From: Flavobacterium sp. KACC 22763 | Lineage (GTDB): Bacteria > Bacteroidota > Bacteroidia > Flavobacteriales > Flavobacteriaceae | Length of the DNA stretch: 64,000 nucleotides | Direction: 5' to 3' | Assembly: GCF_028736155.1 (NCBI RefSeq) | Contig: NZ_CP117879.1 | Coordinates: 3,286,001 to 3,350,000 of the forward strand | Shown here: piece after piece, positions 26,221-35,049 of the stretch | Layout: the number at the start of each line of letters is the position of its first letter | Position numbering within the stretch: the first letter of the stretch is position 1 | Program-made: the position numbers and the translations under genes | The notes under the pieces: model-generated | What the model saw: the letters and a program-made list of their open reading frames with translations, nothing else | Database searches by the model: none | What the model was told of the DNA's origin: nothing

Positions 26221-27686
26221 TGAGAAAGACGATTCAAATAATAGGTTCAGGCTTCTCTTCTTTAGCAGCCGCATGTTACCTTGCCCAACAAGGAAACGAG
26301 GTAACTGTTTACGAAAAAAACAATACAATTGGCGGACGTGCGAGACAGTTTAAAGCAGACGGTTTCACTTTTGACATGGGACCAAGCTGGTATTGGATGC
26401 CTGATGTCTTCGAACGCTTTTTTCAGGATTTCAATAAAAAGCCTTCTGATTATTACGAACTGATAAAATTAAATCCAGCCTACAGGGTTTATTTCGGAAT
26501 CGATGATTTTATCAGTATTTATGATAATTTGGAAGAAATAAAATACACTTTTGAAACCATAGAAAAAGGAAGCGGTATAAAACTGCAGAATTTTATTGAC
26601 CAAGCTAAAAGCAACTATGACATTGCCATTAAAAATTTAGTGTATCGTCCAGGAATCTCTCCTCTCGAATTAATCACTAAAGAAACTGCTTTAAAACTGG
26701 ATCAGTTTTTTAAGAATGTCAGCAGTGATATTCGCAAAAATTTTAAAAATGAAAGATTAATTCAGATTCTAGAATTTCCCGTTTTATTTCTCGGAGCAAA
26801 ACCGGACAAAACTCCTTCATTTTACAATTTTATGAATTATGCCGATTTCGGTTTAGGAACTTGGCATCCAAAAACAGGAATGTTTGATGTCATTCAAGGA
26901 ATCGAAAAACTGGCTTTGGAACTTGGCGTAACTATTAAAACCAATTCGCCAATAGAAAAAATTATTGTTGAGAATAAAATCGCAACTGGAATCGTGATTA
27001 ACGGTGAGGCTCTAAAAGCTGATATAGTTCTAAGCGGAGCAGATTATCATCATTCTGAAACTTTACTTGAAAACGAATATAGAATGTATTCTGAAAAATA
27101 TTGGGAGAATAGAATTTTTGCACCTTCATCTCTCCTATTTTTTATTGGTTTTGATAAAAAAATAGAGAATATTTCGCATCATGCCTTGTTTTTTGATGTT
27201 GATTTCAATCAGCATGCAGCAGCTATTTACGATCAGCCAAAGTGGCCAGAAGCTCCATTGTTCTACGCCAACTTTCCATCTAAAACAGATAAAACTGCTG
27301 CGCCAGAAGGAATGGAATCTGGGTTTTTCTTGATTCCGCTTGCCCCTGGAATTGAAGATAATGAAGAACTGAGAGAAGAATATTTTGAAAAAATCATATC
27401 CCGCTTTGAAGAACTTACCCAGCAAAAAATTAAAAATAACATTATCTTTAAGAGATCATTCTGTAAAAACGACTTTGTAACCGATTATAATGCCTACAAA
27501 GGAAATGCTTACGGAATGGCCAATACTTTATTGCAAACGGCTTTTTTGAGACCAAAATTAAAAAGCAAAAAGGTCAAGAATCTATATTTTACAGGACAAT
27601 TAACTGTTCCTGGCCCAGGTGTTCCGCCTGCTTTAATTTCAGGAAAACTAGCAGCTGAATTAATTCAAAAATCTTTTAGATCTTAA
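26220..27686 (+). CDS. crtI: Phytoene desaturase
   Basis: 488 residues. The FAD-binding Rossmann motif is at the N-terminus (IIGSGFSSLAAACYLAQQG ... YEKNNTIGGRARQF), and the C-terminus has LYFTGQLTVPGPGVPPALISG, diagnostic of CrtI-type carotenoid desaturases. It converts phytoene to lycopene-type carotenoids. It overlaps the operator and is followed three bases later by crtB. Confidence 0.96.
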   Translation: MRKTIQIIGSGFSSLAAACYLAQQGNEVTVYEKNNTIGGRARQFKADGFTFDMGPSWYWMPDVFERFFQDFNKKPSDYYELIKLNPAYRVYFGIDDFISIYDNLEEIKYTFETIEKGSGIKLQNFIDQAKSNYDIAIKNLVYRPGISPLELITKETALKLDQFFKNVSSDIRKNFKNERLIQILEFPVLFLGAKPDKTPSFYNFMNYADFGLGTWHPKTGMFDVIQGIEKLALELGVTIKTNSPIEKIIVENKIATGIVINGEALKADIVLSGADYHHSETLLENEYRMYSEKYWENRIFAPSSLLFFIGFDKKIENISHHALFFDVDFNQHAAAIYDQPKWPEAPLFYANFPSKTDKTAAPEGMESGFFLIPLAPGIEDNEELREEYFEKIISRFEELTQQKIKNNIIFKRSFCKNDFVTDYNAYKGNAYGMANTLLQTAFLRPKLKSKKVKNLYFTGQLTVPGPGVPPALISGKLAAELIQKSFRS

Positions 27687-27689
27687 AAA

Positions 27690-28529
27690 ATGAAATCACT
27701 ATTCGACGCCGTTTCTTTCAAATGCAGCAAATTGGTTACCAAAAATTACAGCACTTCATTTTCTCTGGCTGTAAAAATGCTTTCGCCAAGTATTCGTGAT
27801 GCGATTTACAGCATTTACGGATTTGTACGTTTTGCCGATGAAATTGTAGATTCATTTCATGGCTACGAAAAAGAATATCTAATTGAAGATTTTGAAAAAG
27901 AATATTACAAAGCAATGGAATTGGGCATCAGCTTAAACCCGATTTTGAATTCTTTTCAGCAAACTGTAAAAGAATATAATATTACCGACGATTTGGTTCA
28001 GGCTTTTCTAAAAAGCATGAAAATGGATCTTATAAAATCAAATTACCAAACACAAACCGAATACATCGATTACATTTATGGTTCTGCAGACGTTGTGGGT
28101 TTAATGTGCCTAAAAGTTTTTGTGACTGGAAAAGAGCACAAATACGAACAGCTGAAATACGAAGCCATGCGTTTAGGATCGGCTTTTCAGAAAGTAAATT
28201 TCCTGAGAGATTTAAAAGACGACAATACCATCTTAAACCGTTCATATTTTCCTGGCATAAACTTGAATAACTTTAACGAAGATTCAAAAAACCAGATTAT
28301 CAAAGAAATTGAAGAAGATTTTAGAATTGCTTATCAAGGAATTGTAAAGCTGCCTATAGAAGCTAAATTCGGAGTTTATACTGCCTATGTATATTACAAA
28401 AAATTGCTCAAAAAGCTAAAAAATACGCCTTATTATGAAATTGGAAATGCAAGAATTCGAGTTTCCAACTATACCAAAGCGGGACTTTTGGCGCAGTCTT
28501 TTGTGACTTATAAATTGAAGTTGGTTTAA
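27690..28529 (+). CDS. crtB: Phytoene synthase
   Basis: 279 residues. The two Asp-rich motifs of squalene/phytoene synthases are present as RFADEIVDSF and NFLRDLKDD. It condenses two geranylgeranyl diphosphates to phytoene at the membrane surface. The three-base gap to crtI implies one transcript and translational coupling. No isoprenyl diphosphate synthase or lycopene cyclase lies in the window. Confidence 0.95.
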   Translation: MKSLFDAVSFKCSKLVTKNYSTSFSLAVKMLSPSIRDAIYSIYGFVRFADEIVDSFHGYEKEYLIEDFEKEYYKAMELGISLNPILNSFQQTVKEYNITDDLVQAFLKSMKMDLIKSNYQTQTEYIDYIYGSADVVGLMCLKVFVTGKEHKYEQLKYEAMRLGSAFQKVNFLRDLKDDNTILNRSYFPGINLNNFNEDSKNQIIKEIEEDFRIAYQGIVKLPIEAKFGVYTAYVYYKKLLKKLKNTPYYEIGNARIRVSNYTKAGLLAQSFVTYKLKLV

Positions 28530-28531
28530 TT

Positions 28532-28671
28532 TTTAAACACATAGATTCATAGAATACTAAGTCTATAAAAGGCGTTTCACTTGTATAAAGAAGCATAGCT
28601 ATGTGTGAGAAACTAGTTTCTTTCTGCAATCTTTTACAAATAACAAAAATCTATGTTTCTATGTGTTAAAA
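28532..28671. repeat. MITE-like repeat, copy A (140 bp)
   Basis: Ends are TTTAAACACATAGATTCATAG and CTATGTTTCTATGTGTTAAA, i.e. imperfect terminal inverted repeats. Inside are AAAGGCGTTTCACTT, a CATAGCTATG palindrome and the palindrome AGAAACTAGTTTCT. It separates crtB from crtZ. Copy B at 29710 shares all these parts. Confidence 0.85.
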
Positions 28672-28760
28672 AAATAAAATCTATTTGAGTCAATCTTTTA
28701 TAATCTAAAGCAAAACTCAAAAACAATAAAACGATAATTTTAAAACATCAACATTACAAA

Positions 28761-29201
28761 ATGATTTCTTTTTTAATCTTTTTAGGCGTTTTTCTGTTCA
28801 TGGAATGTGTGACTTGGCTTACGCACAAATACGTCATGCATGGTTTTATGTGGTATTTTCACGCCGATCATCATCAGCCGAAATATGAAAACACCTTTGA
28901 GCGCAACGATATTTTCTTTGTCATTTTTGCCACTCCGAGTATAATTTTATTCTATTTTGGTGTCGAAGGCGGATTCAATTATCTTTTTTTTATCGCATGC
29001 GGCATTACACTTTATGGCGCTTGTTATTTTCTAATCCATGATGTTTTAATTCATCAGCGATTTAAATGGTTTAAAAACACCAAAAACAAATACCTCATCG
29101 GACTCCGAAAAGCTCATAAAATACACCACAAACACCTAGAAAAAGAAAAAGGAGAATGTTTCGGAATGTTGTTTGTTCCATTCAAATATTATAAAATATA
29201 G
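28761..29201 (+). CDS. crtZ: Beta-carotene 3-hydroxylase (CrtZ, fatty-acid-hydroxylase superfamily)
   Basis: 146 residues, four membrane helices, and the di-iron histidine clusters HKYVMHG, HADHHQP, HDVLIHQR and HKIHHKH. It hydroxylates beta-ionone rings to give zeaxanthin. Its substrate needs a lycopene cyclase, which must be encoded elsewhere. A MITE-like repeat lies between it and crtB, and the SRPBCC gene follows after 34 bases. Confidence 0.93.
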   Translation: MISFLIFLGVFLFMECVTWLTHKYVMHGFMWYFHADHHQPKYENTFERNDIFFVIFATPSIILFYFGVEGGFNYLFFIACGITLYGACYFLIHDVLIHQRFKWFKNTKNKYLIGLRKAHKIHHKHLEKEKGECFGMLFVPFKYYKI

Positions 29202-29235
29202 CATTATTTGGGCGTTTTTCAAGAACAATTTGATT

Positions 29236-29706
29236 ATGAAATTATACAAAATAGTAACCGTACAGCATATAAATGCTAGTGTTGAAGATTGCTGGGATTT
29301 TTTCTCAAGTCCGATAAACCTGCAAACTATTACACTAGATACCATGAATTTCCAAATTCAGGATTATGACGGCAAACGTATGTATCACGGACAGATTATT
29401 ACCTACACCTTAAAACCACTTTTTGGAATCAAAATGTCTTGGATAACTGAAATTACGGCTTGCCAAGAAAATGAGTATTTTGTAGACATTCAGCAATTCG
29501 GTCCTTATAAATTATGGCATCACAAACATTTCTTTGAACCAACATCAGATGGAGGAACAAAAATGACCGACATTGTTCATTACGCTCTCCCATTTGGAAT
29601 TCTAGGAAGGATCATAAACCGTTTAGTCGTAAAAAACAAACTGAAAAACATTTTCGATTACAGATATAACAAAATCGAAGAGTTATTTAATTCTAAAAAC
29701 GCTTAA
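29236..29706 (+). CDS. SRPBCC-family (START-like) protein of the carotenoid cluster
   Basis: 156 residues from the Met of MKLYKIVTVQHINASVEDCW. The pattern of an N-terminal strand, DCWDFFSSP and a C-terminal amphipathic helix matches the SRPBCC hydrophobic-cavity fold. An in-frame ATG at 29173 overlaps crtZ and is rejected. Similar proteins commonly sit beside crt genes and photolyases in Flavobacteriia; a role in binding or handling a carotenoid or other lipid is inference. Confidence 0.82.
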   Translation: MKLYKIVTVQHINASVEDCWDFFSSPINLQTITLDTMNFQIQDYDGKRMYHGQIITYTLKPLFGIKMSWITEITACQENEYFVDIQQFGPYKLWHHKHFFEPTSDGGTKMTDIVHYALPFGILGRIINRLVVKNKLKNIFDYRYNKIEELFNSKNA

Positions 29707-29709
29707 AAA

Positions 29710-29848
29710 TTCAAACACATAGAATCATAGAATTTAGATTGAGAAAAAAGGCGTTTCACTTGCATAAACACACATAGCTATGTGTTAGAAACTAGTTTCT
29801 TTCCAAACTTCTTAAAAAGTAAAATAAATCTATGTTTCTATGTGTTGA
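29710..29848. repeat. MITE-like repeat, copy B (139 bp)
   Basis: Same orientation and layout as copy A: TTCAAACACATAGAATCATAG end, AAAGGCGTTTCACTT, the perfect palindrome ACACATAGCTATGTGT, AGAAACTAGTTTCT, and CTATGTTTCTATGTGTTGAG at the other end. It lies between the SRPBCC and photolyase genes, so copies A and B bracket crtZ and SRPBCC as direct repeats. Confidence 0.85.
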
Positions 29849-29913
29849 GAAAAACAGTACAGAGAATAAAAAATCATTTAAATCCCATTAATCTGTGGCA
29901 AAAAAACAAAACA

Positions 29914-31209
29914 ATGACAAAACAAAAAGTTACTTTATTCTGGTTTAGACGCGATTTACGTTTAGAAGACAACACGGGATTATTTCATGCTTTGCAATCA
30001 GATTTTCCTGTTGTTCCATTATTCATTTTTGACGATGACATTATAGAACATCTTCCTAAAAACGATGCCAGAGTAACTTTTATCTATGATTCATTAGAAA
30101 AAATAAATTCAGAATTAAACAAACTTGATTCTTCCATTTTAATTAAAAAAGGAAAAACTACTGACGTTTGGAAATCGCTTATTGAAGAATTTGACATTCA
30201 AAGTATTTTCTTCAATAAAGATTACGAACCGTTTGCTATCAAACGTGATACTGTAATTTCATCTTTATTACAAGAAAACAACATTGAAACTTTCTCTTTT
30301 AAAGATCACGTCATCTTCGAAGAAAAAGAAATCACAAAAGCTGACGGACTTCCATACACGGTTTACACGCCTTATAAAAACAAATGGCTAGAGAAATATC
30401 ATTTTTTAGGATCAGCTCCAGAATATGATTCTACTTCACATCTCTCTAATTTTGCAAAAATTAATTTCAAATTTCCTGACTTAACCGAAATTGGTTTTGA
30501 AAGAAGCTCTATAAAAGTTCTTCCACACAACTTAACACAAATTGCCAATTATAAAGAAACCAGAGATTTTCCAGCCTTAGACAGCACTTCTTATCTTTCG
30601 CCACATTTACGTTTTGGAACAGTTAGCATTAGAAAATTAGTAAACTGGGCAAATAGAAAAAATCAGACATTTTTGAGCGAATTAGTTTGGAGAGAATTCT
30701 TTATTCAGATTTTATTTAGTTTTCCAAATTGCATCAATCATAATTTCAAATCTAATTATGACGGAATCCAATGGCGAAATAATGAAGAAGATTTCAAACG
30801 ATGGTGTTCTGGAACAACCGGATATCCGATGGTCGATGCTGGAATGCGTCAGTTAAATGAAACTGGATACATGCATAATCGCGTTCGCATGGTTGTGGCG
30901 AGTTTTTTATGCAAACATTTGCTGATTAACTGGCAATGGGGCGAAGCGTATTTTGCCGAAAAACTTTTAGATTTTGAATTGGCTTCAAATGTAGGAAACT
31001 GGCAATGGGCAGCAGGAACAGGTTGTGATGCCGCGCCTTATTTCAGAGTTTTTAATCCTGAAATCCAGCAAAAAAAGTTTGACCCAAAAGGAGAATACAT
31101 CCGAAAATGGATTCCTGAATTTGATTTAGGCTATAACGAACCGATGGTTGATCATGCTTTTGCGAGAGATCGTGCGATTGCTACTTATAAAAAGGGAATT
31201 ATTAAATAA
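29914..31209 (+). CDS. phr: Deoxyribodipyrimidine photolyase / cryptochrome family protein
   Basis: 431 residues. The N-terminal antenna domain starts VTLFWFRRDLRLEDNTGLF. The FAD domain holds FLSELVWREFFIQILF, GYMHNRVRMVVASFL and NWQWAAGTGCDAAPYFRVF, closest to class I CPD photolyases. It repairs UV-induced cyclobutane dimers using blue light. The start at 29914 is chosen by family N-terminus; earlier in-frame codons run into the repeat. Confidence 0.94.
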   Translation: MTKQKVTLFWFRRDLRLEDNTGLFHALQSDFPVVPLFIFDDDIIEHLPKNDARVTFIYDSLEKINSELNKLDSSILIKKGKTTDVWKSLIEEFDIQSIFFNKDYEPFAIKRDTVISSLLQENNIETFSFKDHVIFEEKEITKADGLPYTVYTPYKNKWLEKYHFLGSAPEYDSTSHLSNFAKINFKFPDLTEIGFERSSIKVLPHNLTQIANYKETRDFPALDSTSYLSPHLRFGTVSIRKLVNWANRKNQTFLSELVWREFFIQILFSFPNCINHNFKSNYDGIQWRNNEEDFKRWCSGTTGYPMVDAGMRQLNETGYMHNRVRMVVASFLCKHLLINWQWGEAYFAEKLLDFELASNVGNWQWAAGTGCDAAPYFRVFNPEIQQKKFDPKGEYIRKWIPEFDLGYNEPMVDHAFARDRAIATYKKGIIK

Positions 31210-31225
31210 AATACCCAATTTTAAA

Positions 31226-31269
31226 AAATTCCAAATTCCAATGTCTGATTCAATTGGAATTTGGAATTT
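31226..31269. terminator. Bidirectional hairpin from the AATTCCAAATT repeat family
   Basis: A perfect 17-bp stem: left arm 31226-31242 (AAATTCCAAATTCCAAT), right arm 31253-31269, loop of ten. It lies between the convergent photolyase and ABC1 kinase genes, so it can end both transcripts. Confidence 0.78.
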
Positions 31270-31290
31270 AAATATTGAAAATTTTGAAAC

Positions 31291-32595
31291 TTAGTATTTC
31301 AAATAATTCTCCACAACGATTTTCGCTTTCAAATCAAACATTAAATTATATAGACCAAAGAAAGTACGATTCATATAAATAAAGTGCTTAGAGCCGCGAT
31401 TTCCGTTCATTTTTTTCAAGTTTGTATCTTCTGAGAATCTTTTACCTAATTGAGCAATCGCATTGAAGAATTCTTCATCTGCAAAATCGAACGTATCGTT
31501 TTGAAACGGTTTAGTAAAAAGAGACAATAAGTCATGAAACATTTCGGTGAAATATTCAATTTCTGCTGGCGTATCATCTGGACGAAGAATTTCTAATTCG
31601 AATAATTTCTGATTGAAAAGCTTCTCATCTGTTATGACATTTTTATTGATCAGCTCAAAATATGGTGTATAGAAATCGTCTGGAATTTGTTTCATACAGC
31701 CAAAATCTAAAGCAATTAATTGATTTTGATCATCAACCAAAAAATTTCCTGGATGCGGATCTGCGTGGACTTTTCTTAAAACATGAATTTGATACATATA
31801 AAAATCCCAAAGCGCCTGACCTAGTTTGTCACCAGCTTCTTGATCTTTGTTTATAGCTGTAAATTCAGAAAGATGAATTCCTGTCATCCAATCCATTGTA
31901 ATTATTTTCTCAGATGAAAACTCTGGATAATAATTCGGAAAAGTAATATTTTCGATTTTACTACAAGCCTCGACAACCTCTTGGCTTTGCTTTAATTCCA
32001 GCAAATAGTTGGTTTCTTCAATCAGTTTATCTTCAACTTCTTTGAAGTATTTATCAGAATCTTTTCCTTGTAGATTAAACATTCTAATTGCAATAGGTTT
32101 TACCAAAGCTAAATCGGAAGAAATACTATTGGCAACACCTGGATATTGAATTTTAACTGCCAGTTTTTTATCGCCTTTCTTTGCCAAATGCACCTGACCA
32201 ATACTCGCCGCATTTACAGAATTTGGGTTGAACTCGTCAAAAATCTCATAAGGCGTTTTTCCAAAATTGCTTTTGAACGTCTTTAAAACCAAAGGAGCAG
32301 AAAGAGGCGGAACAGAAAACTGCGACAATGAAAATTTCTCAACATAAGCTTGAGGCAGAAAGTTCTTATCCATACTCAACATTTGAGCCACTTTCAAGGC
32401 GCTTCCTTTTAAGCTTTTTAGTCCGTCATAAATATCTTCGGCGTTGTTCTCGTTAAGTTTGTCACGGCTCAAATCTGGATTAACCATTTTTTCGGCATAA
32501 TGTTTTACGTAGTTTACGCCAATTTTAGCACCAGTCTGAACCAATTTTCCTGCTCGTTCTATTTTTGAGGTCGGAATATAATCGATCGTTTTCAT
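31291..32595 (-). CDS. ABC1/UbiB-family atypical kinase-like protein
   Basis: 434 residues. ABC1 signatures are KGSALKVAQMLSMD (the KxGQ-like motif, here KVAQM), AASIGQVHLA, LAVKIQYPGV and VHADPHPGNFLV followed by LALDFGCMKQ. The family includes UbiB and plant plastid kinases tied to isoprenoid quinone and carotenoid metabolism; activity is ATPase-like. It overlaps the upstream TetR gene by four bases, so both are one transcript. Confidence 0.9.
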   Translation of the reverse strand: MKTIDYIPTSKIERAGKLVQTGAKIGVNYVKHYAEKMVNPDLSRDKLNENNAEDIYDGLKSLKGSALKVAQMLSMDKNFLPQAYVEKFSLSQFSVPPLSAPLVLKTFKSNFGKTPYEIFDEFNPNSVNAASIGQVHLAKKGDKKLAVKIQYPGVANSISSDLALVKPIAIRMFNLQGKDSDKYFKEVEDKLIEETNYLLELKQSQEVVEACSKIENITFPNYYPEFSSEKIITMDWMTGIHLSEFTAINKDQEAGDKLGQALWDFYMYQIHVLRKVHADPHPGNFLVDDQNQLIALDFGCMKQIPDDFYTPYFELINKNVITDEKLFNQKLFELEILRPDDTPAEIEYFTEMFHDLLSLFTKPFQNDTFDFADEEFFNAIAQLGKRFSEDTNLKKMNGNRGSKHFIYMNRTFFGLYNLMFDLKAKIVVENYLKY

Positions 32596-33254
32596 TGTCT
32601 GCTGTATACTTTTTCTTTGAACAAAAATTTTCCGAAATCTATCAAATGATTCATTGGCGCAACATTCATCAATTCAAATGATGCATTAACAGATTTTTCA
32701 ATAAAAATATCTGTCTTTTCGAAAGCAGGAGATTCATCTTCCATCCAGAATTTGATTGTCATCATTAATTGCACCCAAGAAGATTCCTGAATGGCTTTTT
32801 CTTGAAATTTCTGAAACTTTTCCTGTTCTAATCTGTAATCATCTGTCAGGATTTCAGAAACATATTCTTTAAAACTATTTCGAAGAGCAGTTAGCTGAAC
32901 TAAATTTTTAAGCGGATTTTTGTCCATCTTTAGCGATTGCAAAACATAGCTTCTGTTGGCAGTCAGGATTTCGAAGAAAGTAAAATAAAAACTCAGCATT
33001 TTATTTTTCATATCATATCCTTGGTATTCTTCGTTTTTATGAAGAAGATTAACCGTATTTTCAAAAAACAGTCGGAATATTTCTTTTTCTAAACCTTCTA
33101 ATGTTCCAAAGAAAGCATAAAATTCAGCTTCTGTAAAATCATTTTCTTTGGCAAAATGATAAACCGATTTTGGTTTTTGGCCTTTTTCTAAAACCTCTTC
33201 CATATATTTTGAAACGATATCATCTTTGGTAATTACCTTTTTTTTAGTCGCCAT
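32592..33254 (-). CDS. TetR-family transcriptional regulator
   Basis: 220 residues. The N-terminal helices (TKDDIVSKYMEEVLEKGQKP ... YHFAKENDFTEAEFYAFFGT) match a TetR DNA-binding fold, though the recognition segment is unusual. The C-terminal ligand-binding domain is unassigned. It is translationally coupled to the ABC1 kinase gene and divergent from the TIGR01777 gene. A long inverted repeat shared with crtI and btuF lies in the intergenic region, so it is the alternative candidate to CarH for binding it. Confidence 0.82.
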   Translation of the reverse strand: MATKKKVITKDDIVSKYMEEVLEKGQKPKSVYHFAKENDFTEAEFYAFFGTLEGLEKEIFRLFFENTVNLLHKNEEYQGYDMKNKMLSFYFTFFEILTANRSYVLQSLKMDKNPLKNLVQLTALRNSFKEYVSEILTDDYRLEQEKFQKFQEKAIQESSWVQLMMTIKFWMEDESPAFEKTDIFIEKSVNASFELMNVAPMNHLIDFGKFLFKEKVYSRQ

Positions 33255-33279
33255 CTTATTAAATTTTAGAATTTGCCAT

Positions 33280-33323
33280 AAAGGTAAACATTGTTTAAGT
33301 ACCTTTACTAATCCTTAAACAAG
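33280..33323. promoter_or_regulatory. Divergent tetR/epimerase operator
   Basis: TTGTTTAA (33292-33299) and TTAAACAA (33316-33323) are perfect reverse complements 16 bases apart, as at crtI. A second perfect pair, TAAAGGTA (33280-33287) and TACCTTTA (33301-33308), interleaves with it. Each TACCTTTA reads as a seven-of-eight match to the -7 consensus, one on each strand. Confidence 0.72.
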
Positions 33324-33352
33324 TAAGACTGTTAAATATATTATAAACTATT

Positions 33353-34264
33353 ATGGCTCAAAATGTTCTATTGACAGGTGGAAGTGGTTTCATTGGAAAA
33401 CATTTGACAGATGTCCTAATCGAAGCAGGTTTTTCTGTGTCTGTTTTAAGCCGTTCTGATAGAGAAAATACCCCAAGAGTTACCTATTACAAATGGGATA
33501 TCAAGAAAAACTATATTGACAAAAATGCAATTCTAAATGCAGATTACATCATTCATCTAGCTGGCGAAGGAATCGTCGAAAAAAGATGGACCAAAAGACG
33601 TAAAAGAGCCATTATTGAGAGTCGTGTTAGACCAGTCGAAATGATTTATTCCGTTTTAGAAATGAATAATAAAAAACTGGAAGCTTTTGTTTCTGCTTCT
33701 GGCATCGGAATTTATGGCGCTATTACAAGCCATAAAATATGTACTGAAAATACGCCTCCAGCCGATGATTTTTTAGGCACAACTTGTCAAAAATGGGAAA
33801 GCGCCGCAGATAAAATCAGTTCTTTAAATATTCGAACAGTTAAAATTAGAACTGGTATCGTTTTAGGCAAAAACGAAGGCTTTTTAAAAAAAATGACTCC
33901 ATCATTTAAATCTGGTTTTGGCGCCATTTTGGGTTCTGGCAAGCAATACCTTCCTTGGATTCATATTGAAGATCTGTGTCAGATTTATTTAAAAAGCATT
34001 GAAGACACTAAACTAGAAGGTGCCTACAATGCTTGTGTAACAGATAATACAACAAATGCCAGATTTTCTAAAACTTTGGCTAAACTGTACGATTATACTA
34101 TATGGTTGCCCAAAGTTCCGCCTTTTGTATTAAAGATTATGCTTGGGCAAATGAGCGTAGCAGTTTTAACCGGACAGCGTGTTTCGTCGGAGAAAATCCA
34201 GAAAGCAGGTTTCGAGTTTCAATTTACCGATTTAGAAAAGACGCTTATCAATTGTATCAAGTAA
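33353..34264 (+). CDS. TIGR01777-family NAD-dependent epimerase-like protein
   Basis: 303 residues. The N-terminal Rossmann motif NVLLTGGSGFIGKHL is followed by IIHLAGEGIVEKRWTKRRKR and a DUF1731-like C-terminal end (VLTGQRVSSEKIQKAGFEF). The family (E. coli YfcH, plant SDR39U1) has no settled reaction. In Flavobacteriia such genes often accompany photolyases and crt genes. Its promoter is shared with tetR. Confidence 0.9.
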   Translation: MAQNVLLTGGSGFIGKHLTDVLIEAGFSVSVLSRSDRENTPRVTYYKWDIKKNYIDKNAILNADYIIHLAGEGIVEKRWTKRRKRAIIESRVRPVEMIYSVLEMNNKKLEAFVSASGIGIYGAITSHKICTENTPPADDFLGTTCQKWESAADKISSLNIRTVKIRTGIVLGKNEGFLKKMTPSFKSGFGAILGSGKQYLPWIHIEDLCQIYLKSIEDTKLEGAYNACVTDNTTNARFSKTLAKLYDYTIWLPKVPPFVLKIMLGQMSVAVLTGQRVSSEKIQKAGFEFQFTDLEKTLINCIK

Positions 34265-34267
34265 CTC

Positions 34268-34834
34268 TTATTTCAAAGTTAGCATTGTCTCGTCACTGCG
34301 AATAATACCCGTCAGTTCTGTATTGGCTGTTGTAGCAATTTTTGACGCTATAGAACTTGGAATATGAATATTAAAATCAGATACCAAAATTGGAAAATCT
34401 GAAATAACCTGAATGCCTTCTGGCACTCTTTTAATCAAAGCGTTTACGATAATCTCTTTTGATTTTCCGCGTAAATTAAGTTTCCCTTTTATCTGATATT
34501 GTTTTTCAATCTCATTAATATCTTTTAAATCGAATTTTTCAATTTTCCCTTTAAATACAGCTTTAGGATAGCGATTGCTTTGCATGTAATTTTCATTAAA
34601 ATGCTCTTGCATCAAATCCAATTTAAAGCGAAAATTTTTGACAATAACAGTACAGATAAAAGTACTTGTTTTAGGTTCTAAAAGTATCGCAACTTGTCTA
34701 TTTACCGCTCTAACTTCTTCAAACATAGGAACAGAAGCTTCAAAGTTTATTGTTCCAGTATTCGTAAAAAATTTGTCTTGGGCGATGACAGAAAAGGCGG
34801 TAAAAAATAAAAATAATAAAGTAGTTGTTTTCAT
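34268..34834 (-). CDS. YceI-family periplasmic protein
   Basis: 188 residues from the Met of MKTTTLLFLFFTAFSVIAQ, a signal peptide; an ATG four codons upstream is possible. The YceI beta-barrel pattern includes NTGTINFEASVP, NEN-YMQSNRYPKAVFKG and the end TANTELTG. A Thermus homologue binds polyisoprenoid lipid, so a role in isoprenoid handling is plausible here. A weak version of the inverted repeat (TTGTTT-N18-AAACAA, 34825-34854) overlaps its start. Confidence 0.85.
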   Translation of the reverse strand: MKTTTLLFLFFTAFSVIAQDKFFTNTGTINFEASVPMFEEVRAVNRQVAILLEPKTSTFICTVIVKNFRFKLDLMQEHFNENYMQSNRYPKAVFKGKIEKFDLKDINEIEKQYQIKGKLNLRGKSKEIIVNALIKRVPEGIQVISDFPILVSDFNIHIPSSIASKIATTANTELTGIIRSDETMLTLK

Positions 34835-34846
34835 AATCGTCTGCAT

Positions 34847-35049
34847 TTAAACAATTATGTCATTCAATTTATTCTGACTAAGAGAAAATAAAAAAAGAGA
34901 TTTTAGTTAATCCGAAAAATCGAACGGCAATACCCAGTGAAAAAATTCCGTAACCCAATAATTATACTTAAAGTTACGAAATTTCTGCATTAAAAGTTCT
35001 GAGATTAATGCTAAAAATTTGTGAATTTTTCCTTCATTAAAGAGATCGT
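34847..35049. other. Intergenic stretch before the satellite array
   Basis: About 200 bases of AT-rich sequence. It contains the weak inverted repeat at the yceI start and otherwise nothing I recognise. Confidence 0.4.

Noticed and set aside
28408-28629. Minus-strand ORF over the crtB end and repeat
   Set aside because: It reads through the MITE-like repeat and the antisense strand of crtB.
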